A stretch of DNA of 5,936 nucleotides, taken from NCBI GenBank assembly GCA_002341345.1, contig DDNW01000043.1, positions 1 to 5,936 of the forward strand. Reading direction: 5' to 3'. The translations under genes were made by a program, and so were the position numbers. The notes beneath the pieces are model-generated. The model had not been told where the DNA came from. It did not search any database and worked only from the letters and a program-made list of their open reading frames with translations. Below, one piece after another: positions 1-5,936 of this stretch. Every line of letters starts with the position of its first letter. The stretch's first letter is position 1. The DNA is from Erythrobacter sp. UBA2510 (GTDB taxonomy: Bacteria; Pseudomonadota; Alphaproteobacteria; Sphingomonadales; Sphingomonadaceae).

Positions 1-1499
1 ATTTCGAAGGGAGCCTGCACGAACTGGCCGACCACCTGAAATCGCGCCAGAGCTTCTCCAACCTGCTGGTCCGCGTCGACCTCGACGATGGCCGCCGCTG
101 GTGGGAACTTTCGGGCACGCCGATGCATGACGAGGTCGGCAAGTTCACCGGCTTTCGCGGGGTCGGCTCGGACGTCACCGAACAGCGCGAATCCAGCGAG
201 AAGATCGCTTACCTCGCCCGCTACGACACGCTGACCGGTCTGCCCAACCGCCTGATGCTGACCGAGGCCCTGGGCGAGGCGCTGCGTTATTCCGACCAGT
301 GGAAATCGCGCTGCGCTTTCCTGATGATCGACCTCGACCGGTTCAAAGCGGTCAACGATTCGCTCGGCCACCAGGTCGGCGATCAGCTGTTGGCGCAGGT
401 CTCCGACCGGCTACGCTCGGTCATGGCCAAGGGCGAGCAATGCGGACGGCTGGGCGGCGACGAATTCGCCGTCGTGATCCGCGATGCCTCCGTGAAAGGG
501 CGGGTCGCGAACCTTGCCGAAGACATCATCGCCGCGCTTTCCGCGCCCTACCGCGTCAACGACAAGACGCTCTATATCGGGGCCAGCGTCGGCTCTGCCA
601 TGGGCCCGCGCGACGGCGACACGGTCGAGATGCTGATGCGCAATGCCGACCTCGCGCTCTATCGCGCCAAGGAGGGCGGGCGCGGTACGCATTGCGGCTA
701 TATGCCCTCGCTCCATGCCGATGCGGAGGAGCGCCGCTCGCTCGAAACCGCGCTGCGCCATGCGCTGGCAAACAACGAGCTGGAACTGCATTACCAGCCG
801 GTGGTCGATGCCAATAGCGAAGTGATCGTCAGCTTCGAGGCGCTGATGCGCTGGAACAGCAAGGAGCACGGCTTCGTCAGCCCAGGCAAGTTCATCCCGC
901 TGGCCGAGGATACCCGCCTGATCGTGCCCATCGGCGCGTGGGCCCTGCGCGAGGCCTGTGCCGAGGCGGTGCGCTGGCCGGGCCATGTGAAAGTGGCGGT
1001 GAACGTCTCGGGCGAGCAATTGTCCGAACCCGGCTTCTCCGAAAGCGTGGTCCGCGCGCTGGCCCAAACCGGCCTGCCCGCGCACCGGCTGGAGATCGAG
1101 GTCACCGAAAGCGTCTTCCTGAAGGACGGTCGCATTGCGCGCCAGGTGCTCGAAGAGATCATGGCGCTGGGCTGTTCGATCGCGCTCGACGATTTCGGTA
1201 CCGGCTATTCCTCGCTCGGCTACCTGCGAACGCTGCGCTTCTCGACCATCAAGGTCGACCGCAGCTTCGTGCAGGGCGCGGCGCAGGACAGCCCGGAAAG
1301 CATCGCGATCATCCGCGCGGTCGTCGCCATGGCGCAAAGCCTTGGTATGGCGACCACGGCGGAAGGGGTCGAGAACAAGACCGAAGCGGCAATGGTGCGC
1401 GAGATGGGCTGCACCAAGATCCAGGGCTATTATTACGGGCGCCCGATGCCCGTTGCCGAGGCCCGCGCGCTGGTCAATCGCAAGGCACGGGCGGCCTGA
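1..1499 (+). CDS. PAS-GGDEF-EAL c-di-GMP cyclase/phosphodiesterase, 5' partial
   Basis: This is the C-terminal part of a sensor protein that probably both makes and degrades the second messenger c-di-GMP. The frame is open from base 3, so the gene starts left of the window; the ATG at 123 is internal. Codons before and after it encode the end of a PAS/PAC domain (WWELSGTP, then FRGVGSDVTEQR). Counting the Met at 123 as residue 1, the GGDEF domain spans about 30-190, with DTLTGLPNR at 35-43, metal-binding D70 in MIDLDRFK, and an intact GGDEF motif at 111-115. The EAL domain spans about 205-450. Its metal and catalytic residues are present at the spacing known from RocR: E239 (EALMRW), N294, E326 and E329 (EVTES), D356/D357 (DDFGTGYSS), K377, E414 (AEGVE) and Q434. 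The RxxD inhibitory site expected before GGDEF is not conserved (AKGE). Residues suggest both activities are possible; which one dominates cannot be read from sequence. Any membrane segments or further sensor domains would be upstream. Confidence 0.95.
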   Translation, partial: FEGSLHELADHLKSRQSFSNLLVRVDLDDGRRWWELSGTPMHDEVGKFTGFRGVGSDVTEQRESSEKIAYLARYDTLTGLPNRLMLTEALGEALRYSDQWKSRCAFLMIDLDRFKAVNDSLGHQVGDQLLAQVSDRLRSVMAKGEQCGRLGGDEFAVVIRDASVKGRVANLAEDIIAALSAPYRVNDKTLYIGASVGSAMGPRDGDTVEMLMRNADLALYRAKEGGRGTHCGYMPSLHADAEERRSLETALRHALANNELELHYQPVVDANSEVIVSFEALMRWNSKEHGFVSPGKFIPLAEDTRLIVPIGAWALREACAEAVRWPGHVKVAVNVSGEQLSEPGFSESVVRALAQTGLPAHRLEIEVTESVFLKDGRIARQVLEEIMALGCSIALDDFGTGYSSLGYLRTLRFSTIKVDRSFVQGAAQDSPESIAIIRAVVAMAQSLGMATTAEGVENKTEAAMVREMGCTKIQGYYYGRPMPVAEARALVNRKARAA

Positions 1500-1511
1500 T
1501 TTGTGTTCCGA

Positions 1512-1527
1512 ACCCGCATCCGCGGGT
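1512..1527 (+). terminator. Hairpin just after the GGDEF-EAL stop, possible terminator
   Basis: ACCCGC (1512-1517) and GCGGGT (1522-1527) form a perfect 6-bp stem with the 4-base loop ATCC, beginning 12 bases after the TGA stop at 1497-1499. No T-tract follows, so it is not a canonical Rho-independent terminator. It could instead protect the 3' end of the transcript or help a Rho-dependent stop. The structure is seen directly; the terminator role is inferred from its position. Confidence 0.35.
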
Positions 1528-1574
1528 CCGTCCTCGGTGCTGATCCCTCCGTCCTGACGGACTGCGGGGCACCT

Positions 1575-1616
1575 GCGGGCGCGCGTTCGCGCTTGCGGCC
1601 CGCTGGTCGCGGGCCG
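1575..1616 (+). terminator. Compound GC-rich hairpin with alternative pairings
   Basis: CGGCCCGC (1596-1603) and GCGGGCCG (1609-1616) form a perfect 8-bp stem around the loop TGGTC. The same GCCCGC (1598-1603) could instead pair with an upstream GCGGGC at 1575-1580, enclosing a small GCGC-GTTC-GCGC hairpin (1581-1592). The two folds are mutually exclusive. The structure may end the upstream transcript or be part of a dispersed intergenic repeat. No U-rich tail follows, so a classical intrinsic terminator is doubtful. Confidence 0.35.
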
Positions 1617-1692
1617 GATGATCGCTTTACTCAAGCATGATGCGGGTGGCCGGTCGCTCTTTGGCTGCCACGACTTTGCCGCCTCCCGTTAG

Positions 1693-1718
1693 TCATTCCC
1701 GCGTAAGCGGGAACCCAG
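1693..1718. repeat. dRS3-like palindromic repeat
   Basis: The core is ATTCCC (1695-1700), eight bases GCGTAAGC, then GGGAAC (1709-1714). This matches the neisserial dRS3 consensus (ATTCCC, eight variable bases, GGGAAT) except at the last base. The perfect stem is TTCCCGC (1696-1702) with GCGGGAA (1707-1713) around GTAA. From general knowledge, closely similar elements, usually with flanking TC and CCAG as here, are dispersed in intergenic regions of many proteobacteria, and in Neisseria they are used as integration targets by filamentous phages. Only one copy is in this window, so its repetitive nature is inferred from resemblance. Its minus-strand translation gives the tail GSRLRGND, which I take as a mark of a spurious frame ending in such an element. 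Confidence 0.65.
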
Positions 1719-1820
1719 AAATGTGGAGTTGCGGCTCACTGTTGGGTCCGTGCTGATGTGTGAATGAGAAGGAAACTGGCCGTGTCCGCTAACGACCATA
1801 TTGCGGGCGTGGGTGAAATG

Positions 1821-1826
1821 GGTGAG
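1821..1826 (+). promoter_or_regulatory. Probable ribosome binding site of the orphan gene
   Basis: GGTGAG lies 8 bases before the ATG at 1835 and can pair with the UCACC part of the 16S anti-Shine-Dalgarno end. An in-frame TGA at 1823-1825 excludes any earlier start, so this site and the ATG at 1835 fix the translation start. A run of G directly before the ATG is too close to serve. Confidence 0.5.
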
Positions 1827-1834
1827 TTTGGGGG

Positions 1835-2137
1835 ATGCGTTGCTACTACGTTTTGATCCACGGGCGATTACGATGGTTCGACGAACCGCCTGAGCGCGAT
1901 AGAAATACAGTTCAGCCAATTGGCTTGTACTGCCATAGATATGTGCTGGCGTCCGATCCGCAGGCAGCCGCTCTAATGGCAATCAAGAGCGTTCCGGGCA
2001 ACCTAGATAGTCAAACCGGATGGCTGCGAGATCATGTTGCCGGGTTGGACATGGAAGCCAAAGAAGTCGTGCAGGCATCATTTTTGAAAGCCTTCTTGCC
2101 GGTCAATAAGGGCCACACTTTTTACGCGGAAGATTAA
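1835..2137 (+). CDS. Hypothetical 100-residue protein of low GC, possibly acquired
   Basis: I do not recognise this protein. It is short, with no signal peptide, transmembrane segment or metal-binding cluster that I can see. It starts MRCYYVLIHGRLRWFDEPP, contains the aromatic- and basic-rich patch YCHRYVLASD near residues 32-41 and QTGWLRDHVAG near 60-70, and ends NKGHTFYAED. These ordered, mixed-polarity segments look like a folded soluble domain rather than random translation. Hand-counted GC over 1861-2100 is 128 of 240 (about 53%), against roughly 58-68% in flanking lines I sampled. It uses TTA, CTA, AGA, CGA, ACA and TCA codons, which are rare in high-GC genomes. The gene ends 17 bases from the convergent purQ, and a dRS3-like palindrome lies about 120 bases upstream of its start. 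Composition and context suggest horizontal transfer. I am fairly sure it is coding but have no function to offer. Confidence 0.7.
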   Translation: MRCYYVLIHGRLRWFDEPPERDRNTVQPIGLYCHRYVLASDPQAAALMAIKSVPGNLDSQTGWLRDHVAGLDMEAKEVVQASFLKAFLPVNKGHTFYAED

Positions 2138-2154
2138 GTGCGCCTAACCTAAAA

Positions 2155-2826
2155 TCAGGCGACCGAAAGCGCGCTGAACACACTCTCGAACAGCGCGCGG
2201 CCATCGGTCCCGCCATGCGCCGTGTCCACCGCGCGTTCGGGATGCGGCATCATGCCCAGCACATTGCCCGCTGCGTTCAGCACCCCGGCGATGTCGCGGC
2301 GCGAGCCATTGACGGCTTCGGCATAGCGGAAGGCCACCCGGCCTTCGCCCTCCAGCCGGTCGAGCGTATCCTCGTCGGCGAAGAAATTGCCGTCATGATG
2401 CGCCACCGGGATACGGATCGTCGCACCTTGCTCGTAGCCACCGGTGAACAGGCTCTGGCGGTTCTCGACCTTCAGCGCCACGGTGCGGCAGATGAAGGTC
2501 TGCCCGGCATTCCTCATCAGCGCTCCGGGCAGCAGTCCCGCTTCGGTCAGCACCTGAAAGCCGTTGCACACGCCCAGCACCGGTACGCCGCGCCCAGCGG
2601 CCTCCTTCACGCCGCGCATGATGGGCGAGTTCGCCGCCATCGCGCCCGAGCGCAGATAGTCGCCGTAGGAAAAGCCGCCGGGCAAGGCGATGAAGTCCAG
2701 CCCCTCGGGCAATGCGGCATCGCCGTGCCAGACGCGGATCGGCGCCTTGCCCGATATGTCCTCGATCGCCACCGCCATGTCGCGGTCGCAATTGGAGCCG
2801 GGAAAGGTGATGACGGCGGCGCGCAT
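2155..2826 (-). CDS. purQ: Phosphoribosylformylglycinamidine synthase subunit PurQ (glutaminase)
   Basis: PurQ is the glutamine amidotransferase subunit of FGAM synthase, the fourth step of de novo purine synthesis. It releases ammonia from glutamine, and the PurL subunit uses this with ATP to convert FGAR to FGAM in the cytoplasm. The 223-residue product is the normal length for the family. It begins [16 protein letters not shown] and carries [18 protein letters not shown] at 48-65, the nucleophile Cys87 in GVCNGFQ, and the His195/Glu197 pair in MMPHPER, completing a class I glutaminase triad. The frame is open further up to 2901, but the ATG at 2826 matches the family N-terminus, and its first base overlaps the last base of the purS stop (TGATG). 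No strong ribosome binding site precedes it, which fits translational coupling to purS. Downstream it runs towards the orphan gene, leaving 17 bases between the two stops. Confidence 0.98.
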   Translation of the reverse strand: MRAAVITFPGSNCDRDMAVAIEDISGKAPIRVWHGDAALPEGLDFIALPGGFSYGDYLRSGAMAANSPIMRGVKEAAGRGVPVLGVCNGFQVLTEAGLLPGALMRNAGQTFICRTVALKVENRQSLFTGGYEQGATIRIPVAHHDGNFFADEDTLDRLEGEGRVAFRYAEAVNGSRRDIAGVLNAAGNVLGMMPHPERAVDTAHGGTDGRALFESVFSALSVA

Positions 2827-3074
2827 CAGGCGGCCCCGGCGCCTTCGAGCATTTCGATCCGGTAATCCTCGATCACCATGTTGGCGAGCAGCTGACGGCA
2901 CATGGCGTCGATGCTCTCCTCGCTGGTGCCATCGGCCAGGTCGAGCTCGATCAGGCGACCGACGCGCACATCCTCGACCCCGGCAAAGCCGAGCCCCTCC
3001 AGCGCGTGGTGCACGGCGCGACCCTGCGGGTCGAGCACGCCGGGCTTGAGGCTGACATGGATGCGGACCTTCAT
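2826..3074 (-). CDS. purS: Phosphoribosylformylglycinamidine synthase subunit PurS
   Basis: PurS is the small structural subunit that, as a dimer, bridges PurL and PurQ in the multi-subunit FGAM synthase; it is thought to help ammonia pass from the glutaminase to the synthase site. The 82 residues match the usual family length. The family signature [21 protein letters not shown] is visible at about 11-31 (shown in part: KPGVLDPQG), followed by [14 protein letters not shown] and a C-terminal helix region ending EDYRIEML. The ATG at 3072-3074 is preceded by an AGAAGG site at 8-base spacing. The stop overlaps the purQ start by one base. Having separate PurS and PurQ implies a short PurL elsewhere, unlike the single long PurL of enterobacteria. 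purC, often adjacent to purS in alphaproteobacteria, is not upstream here. Confidence 0.97.
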   Translation of the reverse strand: MKVRIHVSLKPGVLDPQGRAVHHALEGLGFAGVEDVRVGRLIELDLADGTSEESIDAMCRQLLANMVIEDYRIEMLEGAGAA

Positions 3075-3082
3075 GGCAATGG

Positions 3083-3088
3083 CCTTCT
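3083..3088 (-). promoter_or_regulatory. purS ribosome binding site
   Basis: On the minus strand AGAAGG lies 8 bases before the purS ATG, a good Shine-Dalgarno match at good spacing. It supports the start at 3074 and probably serves the coupled purS-purQ pair. Confidence 0.65.
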
Positions 3089-3122
3089 GCTGCGGAGTCG
3101 GTGATACTTGCGAGGATGCGAG

Positions 3123-3151
3123 CCTATGCAGAGGACACAGGGCGCAGGCAA
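3123..3151 (-). promoter_or_regulatory. Weak candidate promoter for purSQ
   Basis: In the 91-base gap between the protease stop and purS, the minus strand reads TTGCCT (3151-3146), then 17 bases, then CATAGG (3128-3123). Spacing is ideal and the -35 keeps the TTG core, but the -10 shares only three bases with TATAAT. If real, transcription would begin around 3116, giving a leader of about 40 bases. I see no clear operator in the gap, nor a terminator that would insulate purSQ from the protease gene, so readthrough is also possible. Confidence 0.25.
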
Positions 3152-3165
3152 GAGGGGCCGGGGCG

Positions 3166-5936
3166 CTATTCGCCGCTTATGTCCGGCTCAGCCGCCGGGC
3201 GCGGCAGGACGATAACCTCCAGCGCCTGGGCCGGGTCGAGATAGCGCACGGCCAGCCCCTGCAATTCCTCCGCCGTCAGCGTCTTCAGCTGCACCTCTCC
3301 CGCCAGAAAGCGCGCGATCCGTTCGGGCTGGGTCTGCGCGCGGTCGGCCAGTGCCATCCAGCCGCGATTGGTCTTGAGCGCATTCTCGTAGCGCTCGACA
3401 TAGGGCTGGCGCGCGCGCAGCAGCAGATCTTCGTTCGCCGGGGCGCTGCGCAGGCTTTCGATGGCGGTCCGCATGGCCTCGCGCGCGGCCTCGACCTGCG
3501 AAACGTCGACCGCCGCGCCGACCGCAAACGTGCCCCAACCGGGATAGACGCGCGATTGCTGCGCGCTGACCGACGGGGAGTAGGTCTGGCCCAGTTCCTC
3601 GCGCAGCACGTCGATCATTCGCGCACGAACCACGCGTTCGAGCAGTTCCAGCCCTTGCGAGGCGCGGAAGTCCCTATCGTCGCGCGTCGGCCAGAGCAGG
3701 CGGACCAGCGCCTGATCCTCCGCCCCGTCGTGATAGAGGACGCGTGGCGTCCGGTCCTGCGTGAAGCTGCGGTCGCGATTGTCGGCATAGGCGCGAAAGG
3801 CGTCTTCGCGCGCGGGCAGGGCACCCAGTGTGCTGGCGACCAGTTCGATGGCGCGGTCCTCGTCGAAATCGCCGACCAGCGCCACTTCGATCGCACCGTG
3901 CGCCAGCCGGTCGCCGATCGTGTCGCGCAGAAGGGCGAAGTCGAGCGCGAGGAAATCCTCCTCGCCCTGCAGGGTAAAGCGCGGATCGCTATCCGACACG
4001 ATCCCGCCGATGGCATTGCCCAGCACCGATTCCGGTGTTGCATCCTTGCGGGCGAAGAAATTGGCGATGTTGCGCCGGTATTGTGCCTCGCCCTGCGGCC
4101 GGAAACCCGCATCCGAGATCGCGGCTGCAATCACCTGCAATTGCGTTTCGAGATCGGCCGGCACGGTGCTGGCGGCAAGGCGGAAGGTCTCGTCCCCGGC
4201 GGAGACATTGTAGCCGAACTGCCGTCCGGCGAGGATCGATTGCAGATCGTCCAGCGTATGTGCGCCAAGCCCGCCCAATGGCAGGGCATCGGTCATCGCG
4301 GTGGCGAGCGGGTCGTCGCGCGTATCGAGCATCTGCCCGCCATCGACATTTACCTCGACCAGAATGCGGTCGCGGTCGAGATCGGTGTGCTTGAGGTTCA
4401 GCATCACGCCATTGGCGAAGCGTAGCTGGCGGATACCAAGTCCGGCCTCAACGCTGTCGCTGACGACGGTGCCGGGGGCGCCGAAATCCTCATAAGCGAA
4501 GGAGGCCAGCGCGATATCGGGATTGGCCACGAGCGGGGCGGCCATGCCGTCCTCCCATGCCGCGCGCAGCGCCGCTTCTCCGCCCTCCGGCGCGGTCCGG
4601 CCCTCGAACCGGATCAGCGGATCGTCGAGCGGGATGACTTCCCATTGCAGAGCTTCGAGCACGCTTGCGGGGGTGATGTCGTCTGCCATGGCCTCGAACC
4701 GCGCGAGCCCGCTCTCAGGAGTGGTGGGGACCTGGTCGTCGCGCAGGACGGAGATCGCCGCACGCACGAATTCGCGATTGTCACGGGTATCGGCTCCCGC
4801 TGCCGCAGCCTCCAGCGAGGAACGTAAATTGGCGACCTGCTCGGCAATCTCGGCCGCGGTAAAGCCGAACTCCATCGCGCGGCGATATTCGGCCTGCGCG
4901 GCGGCGAGTCCGCGTTGCCATTCGCCCTCGGCGGCATTGACCATTAGCGTGGTCGTGCGTCCGGCCTTGAAAATGTCGCTCGTGCCGAAAGCTGCGCTGC
5001 GAAACGGCGGGTTGTCGAGCCGGGCGATGCGCTGCAAGCGGCGGTTGACGATGCCATAGCCGATCTGGCGCAGCACCCGGTGACGGCGATTGGCGACGGT
5101 GTCGTCCTCGGGCTGCCACGGGCCGTGGAGGAGCACGGTCACGCGTTCGGAGAGCGCCGGATCGAGGTAGATGTCGGTCTCGCCCTGGCGGTCGAAGTCG
5201 ATCGGGCCATAGGCAGACGGGCCGGGATTGGCGGGGTTGTGCCAGTCGGCAAAGCGTTCGGCGATCATCGCCTCGACCATATCGGGATCGAAATCGCCGA
5301 CCACGATCAGCGCGGAGTTGTCGGGGCGATAAAGCCGCTCATAAAGCGCGCGCAGTCTGTCCGCCGTCGCGGCCTCCAGCGTTGCGGCGGTGCCGATGGG
5401 CAGACGGCGGGCCAGGCGCGCCTCGGGGAACTGGAACAGCAGATTGTCGCGCGTGTTCCTGAGCGCGAATGTGTCGCCCACGCGCCGCTCGGACTGGACC
5501 ACGCCCTTTTCACGCGCGACCGCATCGGGATCGAAGGTCAGCTCGCTCGCGGTCTCGCGCATCAGCATGAGCGCGGTGCCCAGCAGTTCCACATCGTTGC
5601 GCGGCAGGTCGAGCTTGTAGAGCGTGGTGTCGAACCCGGTCGAGGCATTGGTGTCCGCGCCGAAGGCGAGCCCCTCGCGCTCGAGCAATTTGACCATCTC
5701 CCCCTCTGGCACATTGGTCGAGCCGTTGAAGGCCATGTGCTCGACAAAATGGGCATAGCCCTGTTCGGTGTCCTCCTCGTCGATCGATCCGGCATCGACC
5801 CACAACTGGACCATGCCCTGTGCGGCCGGGGTGGCGTTCTGGCGGATGATGTAGCGCATGCCGTTATCGAGCACGCCGAAGCGGTAGCCGGGATCGAGCG
5901 GCAGGTCGCTGGCGGCAAAGGGCCACGGGTCGGCGG
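3166..5936 (-). CDS. M16 family zinc metalloprotease (PqqL/insulinase-like), 5' partial
   Basis: This is a large inverzincin peptidase that cleaves peptides inside a closed two-half chamber. Relatives are usually exported to the periplasm. The frame stays open to the right edge: before the GTG at 5874 it encodes WPFAASDLPLDPGYRFG, the usual lead-in of this family, so that GTG is an internal valine and the true start and any signal peptide lie outside. Counting that valine as 1, the zinc motif HFVEH is at 42-46, followed by conserved E122 and E129 in REKGVVQSE; E129 is the likelier third ligand. An M16 C-type domain begins near 170 (LYRPDNSALIVVGDFD). A second M16 pair begins near 480 (RQLRFANGVMLNLKHTD), with VALVGDFDEDRA at 664-675 and the substrate-binding Arg758/Tyr765 pair in LREELGQTYSPS. 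The second half lacks HxxEH, as normal. At least 922 residues are visible with no frameshift. Substrate is unknown. It precedes purS on the same strand without an evident functional link. Confidence 0.95.
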   Translation of the reverse strand, partial: ADPWPFAASDLPLDPGYRFGVLDNGMRYIIRQNATPAAQGMVQLWVDAGSIDEEDTEQGYAHFVEHMAFNGSTNVPEGEMVKLLEREGLAFGADTNASTGFDTTLYKLDLPRNDVELLGTALMLMRETASELTFDPDAVAREKGVVQSERRVGDTFALRNTRDNLLFQFPEARLARRLPIGTAATLEAATADRLRALYERLYRPDNSALIVVGDFDPDMVEAMIAERFADWHNPANPGPSAYGPIDFDRQGETDIYLDPALSERVTVLLHGPWQPEDDTVANRRHRVLRQIGYGIVNRRLQRIARLDNPPFRSAAFGTSDIFKAGRTTTLMVNAAEGEWQRGLAAAQAEYRRAMEFGFTAAEIAEQVANLRSSLEAAAAGADTRDNREFVRAAISVLRDDQVPTTPESGLARFEAMADDITPASVLEALQWEVIPLDDPLIRFEGRTAPEGGEAALRAAWEDGMAAPLVANPDIALASFAYEDFGAPGTVVSDSVEAGLGIRQLRFANGVMLNLKHTDLDRDRILVEVNVDGGQMLDTRDDPLATAMTDALPLGGLGAHTLDDLQSILAGRQFGYNVSAGDETFRLAASTVPADLETQLQVIAAAISDAGFRPQGEAQYRRNIANFFARKDATPESVLGNAIGGIVSDSDPRFTLQGEEDFLALDFALLRDTIGDRLAHGAIEVALVGDFDEDRAIELVASTLGALPAREDAFRAYADNRDRSFTQDRTPRVLYHDGAEDQALVRLLWPTRDDRDFRASQGLELLERVVRARMIDVLREELGQTYSPSVSAQQSRVYPGWGTFAVGAAVDVSQVEAAREAMRTAIESLRSAPANEDLLLRARQPYVERYENALKTNRGWMALADRAQTQPERIARFLAGEVQLKTLTAEELQGLAVRYLDPAQALEVIVLPRPAAEPDISGE

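Larger units (their letters stand above)
1500..1834. other. Intergenic region with hairpins and a dispersed-type repeat
   Basis: This stretch of 335 bases holds no gene I can support. Its left half (about 1500-1690) is GC-rich and contains several inverted repeats, listed separately. A dRS3-like palindrome lies at about 1693-1718. The right part (about 1720-1834) falls in GC content and leads into the low-GC orphan gene. It should contain that gene's promoter, but only a weak -10-like CATATT at 1797-1802 is visible, with no convincing -35 at proper spacing. Minus-strand reading frames cross the region, but their ends fall in the repeat and they look spurious. Confidence 0.7.

Noticed and set aside
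1548..1561. TCCGT-CCTG-ACGGA inverted repeat as a terminator
   Set aside because: The 5-bp stem is short for GC-rich DNA and is not followed by T residues; it is likely chance or part of the larger structured region.
411..1634. A 407-codon open frame on the minus strand opposite the GGDEF-EAL gene
   Set aside because: It is antisense to a gene with complete catalytic motifs, its translation is low-complexity in R, H, D and A with no recognisable domain, and long antisense frames are common in GC-rich DNA.
1689..1982. A 97-codon minus-strand frame overlapping the start of the orphan gene
   Set aside because: It ends inside the dRS3-like palindrome with the tail GSRLRGND, a mark of spurious translation of such repeats, and conflicts with the better-supported plus-strand gene.
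2141..2161. CGCCT/AGGCG inverted repeat between the orphan gene and purQ as a bidirectional terminator
   Set aside because: The stem is only 5 bp with an 11-base loop, overlaps the purQ stop, and lacks a U-tract on either side.
2215..2865. A 216-codon plus-strand frame opposite purQ
   Set aside because: purQ on the other strand has its full catalytic triad and family length; this frame is its shadow.
2827..2901. Longer purQ start at 2901, adding 25 N-terminal residues
   Set aside because: The added residues are Arg-rich, overlap purS in another frame and precede the family's normal N-terminus; the ATG at 2826 overlapping the purS stop is far better.
2902..4425. A 507-codon open frame on the plus strand opposite purS and the M16 protease
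   Set aside because: It covers the strands opposite two clearly identified genes, and its Arg/Gly/Ala/Gln-rich translation has no family features. It is a codon-bias shadow.
5872..5874. GTG at 5874 as the protease start
   Set aside because: The frame is open to the window edge and the codons before it encode conserved family sequence, so the GTG is an internal valine.

Overview
The window reads as chromosomal DNA from a high-GC alphaproteobacterium. Sphingomonadales (Erythrobacter- or Novosphingobium-like) is my best guess, from the GC-rich codon use, the separate purS and purQ genes, and a long PqqL-like M16 metalloprotease. The lineage is an inference from style and gene content, not a database result.

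Layout from left to right. Bases 1-1499 (+) hold the 3' part of a c-di-GMP signalling protein: the end of a PAS/PAC sensor domain, then a GGDEF domain and an EAL domain, both with catalytic residues intact. Its 5' end lies outside the window. Bases 1500-1834 are intergenic, with several GC-rich hairpins and a dRS3-like palindromic repeat. Bases 1835-2137 (+) encode a 100-residue protein I cannot assign. Its GC content is clearly lower than its surroundings and it uses codons that are rare in the flanking genes, so it is a candidate transferred gene. Only 17 bases further on, convergent to it, are purQ (2155-2826, -) and purS (2826-3074, -), which overlap by one base. Upstream of purS on the same strand is the large M16 zinc protease gene (3166-5936, -), whose N-terminus and presumed signal peptide lie beyond the right edge.

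How the genes relate. PurS and PurQ are two of the three parts of the bacterial FGAM synthase complex (the third, PurL, is not here) and are evidently co-translated. The protease and the c-di-GMP enzyme have no visible functional link to purine synthesis. The protease shares a strand with purSQ, but a 91-base gap with a weak promoter candidate separates them.

Three of the four identified genes are ordinary housekeeping or signalling genes. The part most worth attention is about 1500-2154: hairpins, a dispersed-repeat-like palindrome and a low-GC orphan gene inserted between core genes. I see no CRISPR array, tRNA, rRNA, insertion sequence or recognisable defence system, and no strong evidence of a new multi-gene system.
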